A DNA stretch of 23,277 nucleotides from the NCBI GenBank assembly GCA_030647175.1, contig JAUSJU010000040.1:1-23277 (forward strand), in the 5' to 3' direction. Of this stretch, positions 15,106 to 20,811 are shown piece by piece. Made by a program: the position numbers and the translations under genes. Source of the stretch: a bacterium (lineage in GTDB: Bacteria; Patescibacteriota; Minisyncoccia; Minisyncoccales; UBA10102). Positions within the stretch are counted from its first letter, which is position 1. Each line of letters opens with the position of its first letter. The notes beneath the pieces were generated by a model. It was not told the origin of the DNA, searched no databases, and was given only the letters and a program-made list of their open reading frames with translations.

Positions 15106-15180
15106 GAGGGAGGGGATATGGTTTTCCTAGTTGCTTTATTTTGCAATGTTTCTACTCCCTCACAGGAGCTTTTGTTTTTT
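15106..15180 (+). promoter_or_regulatory. Possible riboswitch expression platform
   Basis: GAGGGAG (15106-15112) is perfectly complementary to CTCCCTC (15155-15161). The latter can instead pair within a short hairpin CTCC/GGAG (15155-15168) followed by CTTTTGTTTTTT. These mutually exclusive pairings look like an antiterminator and a terminator. The competing hairpin has only 4 bp, so SD sequestration (AGGAG at 15164-15168) is an alternative reading. Confidence 0.45.
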
Positions 15181-15184
15181 ATAT

Positions 15185-15628
15185 ATGAGAAGATTTCTTT
15201 GTATCGCGTCTTTCATAGGAGGAGGTATCGTGCTGCTCTTTTTTCTTAGCTCTTTTTTTGTTCAACCTTCACCTGTTTCAGTACCTCAGATAGAAGAGAA
15301 TGTCCTAGGGACACAAGAGGGATCTCAAGAAGAAGATACAATCCCGATAGTTCTTTCTGTCCAGGAACAGACGTATCGGCTCGATGTTCCTAAAGAAAGC
15401 ACGGTGTACGAGGCAATGAGCCTTGCGAGCAAAACTTCAGGACTGAGGTTTGGAGGCAAGGATTTTGGAGAGCTAGGGTTTTTTGTGGAAGAGATCAACG
15501 GTGTATCTCAGCAGTATCCCATGTATTGGATATATTCAATAAACGGCAAAAAGTCCCAGGTCGGGGTTTCCCAGTACAAGCTCCAGGCAGGGGACGTCAT
15601 TTCATGGACCTATGAACACGAAGAATAG
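15185..15628 (+). CDS. Membrane-anchored DUF4430 (transcobalamin-like C-terminal domain) protein
   Basis: 147 residues: an N-terminal membrane helix (about 4-26), a low-complexity acidic linker (about 33-52) and a DUF4430 domain (about 53-145). Motifs are VPKESTVYEAMSLA, GFFVEEINGVSQQ and the hallmark YWIYSINGKKSQVGVSQYKL followed by AGDVISWTY. In animals the related beta-domain forms the C-terminal half of the B12-binding site of transcobalamin and intrinsic factor. It is the first gene after the cobalamin riboswitch, so a role in corrinoid binding at the surface is inferred. Start ATG 15185 is chosen for the membrane helix. An in-frame GTG at 15230 with AGGAGGAGG just upstream is a weaker alternative. 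The 3' end overlaps the next gene by 17 nt. Confidence 0.88.
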   Translation: MRRFLCIASFIGGGIVLLFFLSSFFVQPSPVSVPQIEENVLGTQEGSQEEDTIPIVLSVQEQTYRLDVPKESTVYEAMSLASKTSGLRFGGKDFGELGFFVEEINGVSQQYPMYWIYSINGKKSQVGVSQYKLQAGDVISWTYEHEE

Positions 15629-17552
15629 CATATTGTATACAGCGCTTGTTGCAGGAGCGTTTTTCCTTCCTCTATCTGCGAGCGCAGCTGACGTGACTAT
15701 CTCCGTCAGGTACCAGGACACTCTTTTGTATACGGGCTCCGTTTTGTTGCCAGGGGCGGGAACCGTTGTCCTTTCAGACGTAGACGGCGTGCCTCATACC
15801 ATCAACGCACAGAGCGTTCTCGCCGTGCTTTCTCAGGTGGATGCTGCGAATCCGTCATTTGCCATTTCCCAGCTTCAGTATTTTCCCTCATTCGGTTCTT
15901 TGTATCTCAGATGCATTACTGTTCCCTCCGAGGCATGCGACAACTGGCAATATGTGGTAGATGACGCTTCCCCGTTCGTTGGCATGGACGCCAAGGTGCT
16001 CGCAGGAGGAGAAGTGGTGTATGTATATTTCGGGAATCCTCACCAGGTTGTCTTGAATACTTCTTCCGTTGCCTCGGGAGAATCTCTGACCGCAACGGCC
16101 CAAAGGTATCAGTATCAGGACAATACATGGGCACAGCTATCCGGAGTAACTCTTGGAGTGAGGAGCGGAAGCTCGGTGATCATGCAAAGTCCCGTAAATT
16201 CTGAGGGAGCAGCGCAGTTCGTCCTCAATACGTCTCCGGGGAGCTATACCATAGGCATTGCAGAAGATTTCTATTTCCCAAGCTTTGCCCTGAGCGTGCG
16301 TAGTTCCGGAGGAGCTTCGGCTTTTCCAATACAGCGCGTGGAACAGAAAAAGGAGAGTCCGAAGTTTGATGTGGATAAAGCAACGCAGTTCCTTGTAGGC
16401 AATCAGTCATCTGACGGATCGTTCAAAGCGCCTCTTCTTTCAGATTGGGCGGCAATAGCCTTGGGCGGCACAGAAACAGAGGCGCGAGAAAAACTCAAAG
16501 AGTATCTCGTATCGCATCCCAATCCCGGCACTTCTTTGACGGACTACGAAAGAAGAAGCATGGCGTTGATGGCCCTGGGGATCAATCCATACTCTGGAAC
16601 TTCCGTGAATACCATTGAGAAGATCACCCAGTCGTTTGACGGAAGCCAATTCGGAAGCACCGCGCTTTTCAACGACGATATCTTTGCGCTCCTCGTGCTT
16701 TTGAAGGCAGGATTCTCTCCTGAGGAAGAGATGATCCAGAAACCTCTTCTGTACATTCTTTCCCACCAGCAAGAGGACGGTTCCTGGGCAGGGAGCGTGG
16801 ACATGACTGCCTCTGCGATCCAGGTGCTGTCTCTGCTTCCAGAGGAAGGAACACTGCGGCAGGCTCTTCATGGCGCAACTTCGTTTCTGAGCGACAATCA
16901 GAAGCCTGACGGCGGTTTCGGAAATGCGTTTTCTACTGCATGGGCGATGCAGGCAATAGAGATAGCGGGAAACAAAGAGTTCTCGTGGCAGAAAGAAGAG
17001 AAAACTCCTAATGACTACCTTGTTTCGCTCCAGCAAGAAGACGGAGGAATTGAGGGCGTCTCCTCAGAGAGCAGGATATGGGCAAGCGCATATGCAATTG
17101 TGGCAACAAAGCCTTGGGGGGAAATTCTTCAGGACTTTCCCAGAGAAGAGTTCATTGTTCCGCAGCCAGTACAGCCTTCTTCTGAGGATATGCAGGCCAA
17201 GCTCAACGTCATCTTGAAAAAGGCGCAGGATATTCAGGTGCAGCTGACTGCTCTCAAGGACGCTTCTCAGCATCTTGCCCAAGAAGAGTCTCTGCAAGAA
17301 ATGAGTGAGATTGCCGTGCAAGGAGAGAATCTTTCTAATCTCCAGATTGTTCTTCCTGAATTCAAACAGCAGCAAAGCGTTATGGGTCAACTCGGAGCGG
17401 CAGTCATTTCAATCAAAGACAGCTTGGATGCGGTAACGGTGGCGCTGGCTGTCATGGGAATGGGATTAGCTGCTCTGCTTGCAGGAGGGATGCCGAACAC
17501 GAACCTATTTGCGAAACTTGCCAGAACCGTAATACAGAAACGTTCGCTGTAG
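15612..17552 (+). CDS. Surface protein: DUF4430-like domain + alpha/alpha barrel + membrane anchor (transcobalamin-like)
   Basis: 646 residues. Signal peptide 1-25 (cleavage near SASA). A DUF4430-like beta domain (about 26-140) has DNWQYVVDD and the closing LAGGEVVYVYFG. A second beta domain (about 145-235) follows. The barrel region (about 255-500) has prenyltransferase/terpenoid-cyclase-type repeats marked by NQSSDGSF (264), HQQEDGSW (385), NQKPDGGF (429) and LQQEDGGI (473). A helical coiled-coil-like stretch (about 525-600), one membrane helix (about 607-628) and a basic tail end the protein. The barrel plus DUF4430 pair is that of eukaryotic transcobalamin, here with the beta domain first. 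With the riboswitch upstream, extracellular B12 capture is inferred. No enzymatic cyclase role is evident for an exported protein. Confidence 0.85.
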   Translation: MNTKNSILYTALVAGAFFLPLSASAADVTISVRYQDTLLYTGSVLLPGAGTVVLSDVDGVPHTINAQSVLAVLSQVDAANPSFAISQLQYFPSFGSLYLRCITVPSEACDNWQYVVDDASPFVGMDAKVLAGGEVVYVYFGNPHQVVLNTSSVASGESLTATAQRYQYQDNTWAQLSGVTLGVRSGSSVIMQSPVNSEGAAQFVLNTSPGSYTIGIAEDFYFPSFALSVRSSGGASAFPIQRVEQKKESPKFDVDKATQFLVGNQSSDGSFKAPLLSDWAAIALGGTETEAREKLKEYLVSHPNPGTSLTDYERRSMALMALGINPYSGTSVNTIEKITQSFDGSQFGSTALFNDDIFALLVLLKAGFSPEEEMIQKPLLYILSHQQEDGSWAGSVDMTASAIQVLSLLPEEGTLRQALHGATSFLSDNQKPDGGFGNAFSTAWAMQAIEIAGNKEFSWQKEEKTPNDYLVSLQQEDGGIEGVSSESRIWASAYAIVATKPWGEILQDFPREEFIVPQPVQPSSEDMQAKLNVILKKAQDIQVQLTALKDASQHLAQEESLQEMSEIAVQGENLSNLQIVLPEFKQQQSVMGQLGAAVISIKDSLDAVTVALAVMGMGLAALLAGGMPNTNLFAKLARTVIQKRSL

Positions 17553-17577
17553 AGTTCTTTCATAGAGAGCAGGAAAA

Positions 17578-17582
17578 GGAGG
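17578..17582 (+). promoter_or_regulatory. Shine-Dalgarno for a GTG start
   Basis: GGAGG inside AAAAGGAGG, 6 nt before GTG 17589. This optimal spacing is the main support for the small gene that follows. Confidence 0.65.
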
Positions 17583-17588
17583 ATTGAG

Positions 17589-17918
17589 GTGTTTTCCAGA
17601 AGAGTGTTTTTGGCAATACATGTTGCGGCCGTTGCTTCTCTGTCGATGGCGCATGGAAGAAGCGTAGCCGACGCTCTTGAAGAATACGCGGGACGGGGGA
17701 ATATAGGATGGAGCGGCAAACAGCTCGTGCGGCTGCACGACTGCAGCTCTCCCGCTCGATGCGAGGGATTCCACTATCGCGTGGACGGAATCCTTCCAGA
17801 TACCGTAGCCGCCCCTGATTTCATCCCGGAAATCGGGGTGCATCATATCAGCCTGGCTCTTGTCCGAGACGGAAAGGAGCTCAAGCCATCTCTTTCGTTC
17901 TTTACATTTTTTCTCTAG
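17589..17918 (+). CDS. Small possibly secreted protein, third gene of the riboswitch operon
   Basis: 109 residues, family not recognised. The GTG start has a strong SD at ideal spacing and lies 36 nt after the preceding stop. The N-terminus (RRVFLAIHVAAVASLSMAHG) resembles a signal peptide with cleavage near residue 22. The mature part has one Cys pair (DCSSPARC) and no other clear motif. It ends in a Phe-rich stretch, and its stop codon is built into the terminator stem. Other frames here, including a long antisense frame, have no start signals. It could be a B12-operon accessory protein or a spurious frame in the 3' UTR; context favours real. Confidence 0.5.
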   Translation: MFSRRVFLAIHVAAVASLSMAHGRSVADALEEYAGRGNIGWSGKQLVRLHDCSSPARCEGFHYRVDGILPDTVAAPDFIPEIGVHHISLALVRDGKELKPSLSFFTFFL

Positions 17919-17947
17919 CTCGCATATTGTTGCGGGCTTTTTCTTTT
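17917..17947 (+). terminator. Intrinsic terminator ending the riboswitch operon
   Basis: AGCTCGCA (17917-17924), 6-nt loop, TGCGGGCT (17931-17938), an 8-bp stem with one G-U pair, then TTTTCTTTT. Confidence 0.85.
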
Positions 17948-17951
17948 GTAT

Positions 17952-17976
17952 GAAAAACCGCCGCAAGAGCGACGGT
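17952..17976 (-). terminator. Intrinsic terminator for the minus-strand membrane gene
   Basis: On the minus strand ACCGTCGC (17976-17969), TCTT loop, GCGGCGGT (17964-17957) and a run of T (to 17953). It lies 13 nt after the gene's stop region. Confidence 0.85.
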
Positions 17977-17989
17977 GCTTGAACAAAGC

Positions 17990-18466
17990 TTATTGGAAAG
18001 AATGATGCCTTCTGCGGATAGCTTCTACTCGCATCCTTAGGGCCATTCCGATAAGCCAGCCTACTACTGCGCCGATGAAGTATGCTGCTAGCAGAATGAA
18101 AACTGCTACGGTAATCATCGAGAGAAAGAAAAACGGGAAAAGGAAATTGTGAACTTCCGGAATCAGCGCAGTAGATGCAGCGCTCAATCCGCATGCCCAT
18201 CCCAGGACTGCTCCGCACACGGCAGCATTGAAGAGCATGAAAGAAGTTGACACGATGATTGCCCCGTAGAAGTTTCGTATCCACGAGAAACATCCGGCAG
18301 CAAACCACACGATCACTCCTCCAGCGAGAAGCCCTTCCATCAGGGCTCTGCCTGGCGTCGGAATGTGCCATGTAAGGTTGGCGAGCAAAAGACCGGCAAT
18401 GAAACTGAACGCCAGCGTTTCTCCGATGAGAATCGCTTGAGAGGAGCCGTTCATTGAGCTTTTCAT
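17990..18466 (-). CDS. Polytopic membrane protein, unknown function
   Basis: 158 residues with about five hydrophobic segments (approximately 12-31, 42-60, 68-97, 106-128, 130-146), many small residues, and a basic C-terminus (RMRVEAIRRRHH). I do not recognise a family. The start at 18466 is supported by GGAGG 5 nt upstream and a good promoter. It is convergent with the B12-type operon and separated from it by back-to-back terminators. Size and hydrophobicity would permit a small transporter or substrate-binding membrane component, but no motif supports a specific role. Confidence 0.82.
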   Translation of the reverse strand: MKSSMNGSSQAILIGETLAFSFIAGLLLANLTWHIPTPGRALMEGLLAGGVIVWFAAGCFSWIRNFYGAIIVSTSFMLFNAAVCGAVLGWACGLSAASTALIPEVHNFLFPFFFLSMITVAVFILLAAYFIGAVVGWLIGMALRMRVEAIRRRHHSFQ

Positions 18467-18499
18467 TTCTACCTCCGCAGGTTTTTCCGTACTGCTGGC

Positions 18500-18528
18500 A
18501 ATCTATCATGAAGATACGAAGGCATCAA
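18500..18528 (-). promoter_or_regulatory. Promoter for the 158-aa membrane protein
   Basis: TTGATG (18528-18523), 17 nt, TAGATT (18505-18500) with an upstream TGA (extended -10). A leader of about 27 nt contains the SD, unlike the leaderless genes. Confidence 0.65.
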
Positions 18529-18552
18529 GAGAAGCAGAGCGTAGATAAAGGA

Positions 18553-18581
18553 TTGTTAAAAACTGAGCGTTATGATAGAAA
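18553..18581 (+). promoter_or_regulatory. Promoter for the 37-aa membrane peptide
   Basis: TTGTTA (18553-18558), 17 nt, TAGAAA (18576-18581) with TGA before it (extended -10). It gives a leader of about 25 nt carrying GGAGG. Confidence 0.55.
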
Positions 18582-18612
18582 AGTAGGAGTAATTCGCATC
18601 TGGAGGGTTGGG

Positions 18613-18726
18613 ATGAAGAAGCTTTTATTCATATCTCTGGTCAGCGGGCTCATCGGATATGTCGTAGGGTATGTAAACGGATACCATATAGAAGTTGTGG
18701 ACCCGTACTCCTCTGCGAAAAGATAA
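18613..18726 (+). CDS. Small single-pass membrane protein, 37 aa
   Basis: MKKLLFISLVSGLIGYVVGY opens a peptide with one hydrophobic helix containing GxxxG-like spacing (about residues 4-22) and a short polar tail (NGYHIEVVDPYSSAKR). Start ATG 18613 has GGAGG 6 nt upstream; the longer in-frame extension to 18454 has no start signal. It has its own promoter and terminator, so it is a self-contained unit. The family is not recognised. The GxxxG pattern hints at helix packing, but this is weak. Confidence 0.65.
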   Translation: MKKLLFISLVSGLIGYVVGYVNGYHIEVVDPYSSAKR

Positions 18727-18745
18727 CCTGCGCATTGATTCAGAC

Positions 18746-18774
18746 GCCACGAGTACCATACGTGGCTTTTTCTT
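18746..18774 (+). terminator. Intrinsic terminator after the 37-aa gene
   Basis: GCCACG (18746-18751), 9-nt loop, CGTGGC (18761-18766), then TTTTTCTT. Confidence 0.85.
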
Positions 18775-18850
18775 ACGACCCGAAAAATCCTTGTATGTAG
18801 TTGCGTCGGCAAAGTAACGGCATTTTCTTTCCCAGTTGCTCTTTTTCTTC

Positions 18851-18856
18851 TACAAT
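18851..18856 (+). promoter_or_regulatory. -10 box for rpiB, leaderless geometry
   Basis: TACAAT ends 6 nt before ATG 18863. The -35 is weak. It marks the start of the sugar-phosphate cluster. Confidence 0.55.
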
Positions 18857-18862
18857 GGACGC

Positions 18863-19303
18863 ATGATATACCTCGGGTCAGATCATGCGGGATTCCGCCT
18901 CAAGGGAAAAGTGAGGGAACATTTGAAGGAGAGGGGAATAGAATCGGAAGATCTCGGAGCGTTTGTATTGAACCCGGATGACGACTATCCGGATTTCGTA
19001 ATTCCCGTGGCAAAGAAAGTTGCAGAGAATGGAGAGCAGCACAAGGGCATCGTGTTCGGCTGGTCGGGACAGGGAGAAGCAATGGCCGCAAACAAGGCGA
19101 AGGGAGTGAGATCAGCCGTGTACTACGGAGGATCATTGGAGATAGTGAAACTTTCACGATCAGACAACGATGCGAACGTTCTTTCGCTAGGGTCGGGATT
19201 CTTGACGAAAGAGCAAGCTATTGAGGCCGTAGATCTCTGGCTCGGCACTCCGTTTGAGGGAGGCAGGCACGAACGGAGGGTGAATAAGATAGAAGAGAAA
19301 TAG
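18863..19303 (+). CDS. rpiB: Ribose-5-phosphate isomerase B
   Basis: 146 residues of the RpiB/LacAB family: IYLGSDHAGFRLKGKV at the N-terminus, then GIVFGWSGQGEAMAANKAKGVRSA and SRSDNDANVLSLGSGF. It interconverts ribose-5-phosphate and ribulose-5-phosphate. The catalytic Cys of the E. coli-type enzyme (GILICGTGIG) is Gly here. A Glu follows the GQG loop, as in the mycobacterial subtype where Glu acts as the base, so the enzyme should be active. Start 18863 is set by the -10 box and by the family N-terminus. rpe begins 2 nt after the stop. Confidence 0.93.
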   Translation: MIYLGSDHAGFRLKGKVREHLKERGIESEDLGAFVLNPDDDYPDFVIPVAKKVAENGEQHKGIVFGWSGQGEAMAANKAKGVRSAVYYGGSLEIVKLSRSDNDANVLSLGSGFLTKEQAIEAVDLWLGTPFEGGRHERRVNKIEEK

Positions 19304-19305
19304 CC

Positions 19306-19938
19306 ATGCAGAAACTCATTCCGGCAATTCTTACAGGAGACGTGAAAGAACTTGAGGACAAGCTTTCTGTTCTGCGCGGGCAGAGCCAATGGGTCCACGT
19401 TGACATTATGGACGGGAAGTTCGTTCCCAATGTTTCTTTCCCGATCTCTGCCCTTTCAAAGTTTTCTGGTGAATTCCGTTTTGAAGCCCATCTCTTAGTA
19501 GAAGATCCTGAGAAGTATGTACAAGACTGCAAGAATGCGAAGATACCGCGTATCATATTCCACTGGGAGAGTACAAAAGATCCAAAATCCGTTCTTGGCG
19601 AAGCGAAACGATGTTTTCTTGAAGCGGTGATGGGAATCAACCCTCCCACCTCGCCACAAGTTTTTTCCTCTTTACACGGAGATCTGGACGGGGCATTCGT
19701 GCTCTCCGTGCACCCAGGGCTTCAGGGGAGAGATTTCATCCCTTCAAGTTTGGAGAAGATACGGGAACTCAAAGAATTGCATCCTCTGCTTCCTATTGGA
19801 GTGGACGGGGGAGTGAACAAAGAAACGATACGCAGCTGTTTTGAAGCGGGAGCTGATTACGTGATTGTAGGAAGCGTGCTGTGGAAGAGTTCAGATCCCG
19901 TGGCAACTTTGAGGGAACTTGAAGCGATGGTACAATAA
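19306..19938 (+). CDS. rpe: Ribulose-phosphate 3-epimerase
   Basis: 210-residue TIM barrel. Motifs: IPAIL at the N-terminus, HVDIMDGKFVPN (metal and catalytic Asp), EAHLLVEDP, SVHPGLQGRDF (phosphate region, usually VxPGFGGQ) and GVDGGVNKETI with the second catalytic Asp. It converts ribulose-5-phosphate to xylulose-5-phosphate. With rpiB 2 nt upstream and a transketolase subunit downstream, it forms a non-oxidative pentose-phosphate set. A promoter for the transketolase gene lies in its 3' end. Confidence 0.93.
   Translation: MQKLIPAILTGDVKELEDKLSVLRGQSQWVHVDIMDGKFVPNVSFPISALSKFSGEFRFEAHLLVEDPEKYVQDCKNAKIPRIIFHWESTKDPKSVLGEAKRCFLEAVMGINPPTSPQVFSSLHGDLDGAFVLSVHPGLQGRDFIPSSLEKIRELKELHPLLPIGVDGGVNKETIRSCFEAGADYVIVGSVLWKSSDPVATLRELEAMVQ
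19909..19936 (+). promoter_or_regulatory. Internal promoter for the transketolase gene, leaderless geometry
   Basis: TTGAGG (19909-19914), 16 nt, TACAAT (19931-19936) preceded by TGG (extended -10), 6 nt to ATG 19943. It is embedded in the last codons of rpe. Confidence 0.6.
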
Positions 19939-19942
19939 CGAT

Positions 19943-20806
19943 ATGGCGTCTCACTATTCCATTGAAGAGTTAGAGAAGAAAGCGAACGAGATCCGTCAAG
20001 ACATTATTACGATGTTGGTGAAAGCTAAATCCGGGCATTCTGCGGGGCCTTTGGGCATGGCGGATATCTTTACCGCTCTGTACTTTCGCGTTTTAAAGCA
20101 CGATCCCAAGAATCCTCTATGGAAAGAGAGGGACCGCCTCATTCTTTCCAATGGGCATATTTGTCCTGTGCGGTATGTCGCAATGGCGCACGCAGGATAT
20201 TATTCCAAAGAACTTCTGGGCACGTTCCGTCAGATAGGATCTCTGCTGGAGGGGCATCCTTCCATAAAGAAGATTCCTGCCTTGGAAACTTCATCTGGTC
20301 CTTTAGGGGAAGGATTATCCCAGGCGTGCGGGTTTGCAATGGCTTCTCGCATGGATGGAACTCAGAATGCGCACCACGTATGGTGTATTACTTCAGATGG
20401 AGAGCATGACGAAGGGATGACGTGGGAGGCTGCAATGTTCGCGGGAAAGAATAGGCTGACGAACCTCACTCTCATCATTGACCGCAACAACATTCAGATT
20501 GACGGGTATACGGAAGACATCATGCCCTTGGAGCCTTTGCGGGAAAAGTATGAATCGTTCGGATGGCACGTGGAAGATATCAACGGGAACGACATGGCTC
20601 AGATCATCACCACGCTTGAAGAAGCGAAAGCGACCGGAGAAAAACCCGTGTGCATTATCGCCCACACGATGCCCGGGAAAGGCGTGGAGTTCATGGAAAA
20701 AGATCCGAAGCGATTTGAATGGCATGGCATTACTCCCAATGAAGAGCAAGGTAAAGAAGCTCTGCGAGAGCTTCGGACTCTTGAAGGCAAGATTGAAGAA
20801 GCATAG
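19943..20806 (+). CDS. Transketolase, N-terminal (TPP-binding) subunit
   Basis: 287 residues covering only the TPP/pyrophosphate-binding half of transketolase. Motifs: SGHSAGPLGMADIF, RDRLILSNGH, SGPLGEGLSQ and the TPP motif SDGEHDEGMTWEA...DRNNIQIDG (first Gly replaced by Ser). It transfers two-carbon units between pentose and other sugar phosphates. Split transketolases need a separate C-terminal subunit (pyrimidine-binding and C-terminal domains); none is encoded here, and pgk follows instead. Start 19943 is chosen from the -10 box. The extension to 19919 lies inside rpe. Confidence 0.92.
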   Translation: MASHYSIEELEKKANEIRQDIITMLVKAKSGHSAGPLGMADIFTALYFRVLKHDPKNPLWKERDRLILSNGHICPVRYVAMAHAGYYSKELLGTFRQIGSLLEGHPSIKKIPALETSSGPLGEGLSQACGFAMASRMDGTQNAHHVWCITSDGEHDEGMTWEAAMFAGKNRLTNLTLIIDRNNIQIDGYTEDIMPLEPLREKYESFGWHVEDINGNDMAQIITTLEEAKATGEKPVCIIAHTMPGKGVEFMEKDPKRFEWHGITPNEEQGKEALRELRTLEGKIEEA

Positions 20807-20811
20807 AAGTC

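Noticed and set aside
15118..15245. Short open frame after GGAGGGG in the riboswitch leader (possible leader peptide)
   Set aside because: The spacing to ATG 15118 is too short and the GAGGGAGGGG is better explained by pairing with CTCCCTC. No family resemblance.
15612..17552. Annotation as a squalene or terpene cyclase/prenyltransferase enzyme
   Set aside because: The barrel repeats are present, but no catalytic DxDD or DxTAE motif was seen, and the protein is exported, anchored, and fused to a DUF4430-like domain.
17990..18466. The 158-aa membrane protein as a B12 transporter component (ECF S subunit) of the adjacent operon
   Set aside because: It is on the opposite strand with its own promoter, is not under the riboswitch, and no S-component motif was seen. 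Not excluded, but unsupported.
17505..18509. Long minus-strand open frame of 334 codons
   Set aside because: It runs antisense through the 109-aa gene and two terminators and out of frame over the well-supported 158-aa membrane gene. It has no start signal and a composition unlike a real protein (Arg/Ser/Cys-rich).
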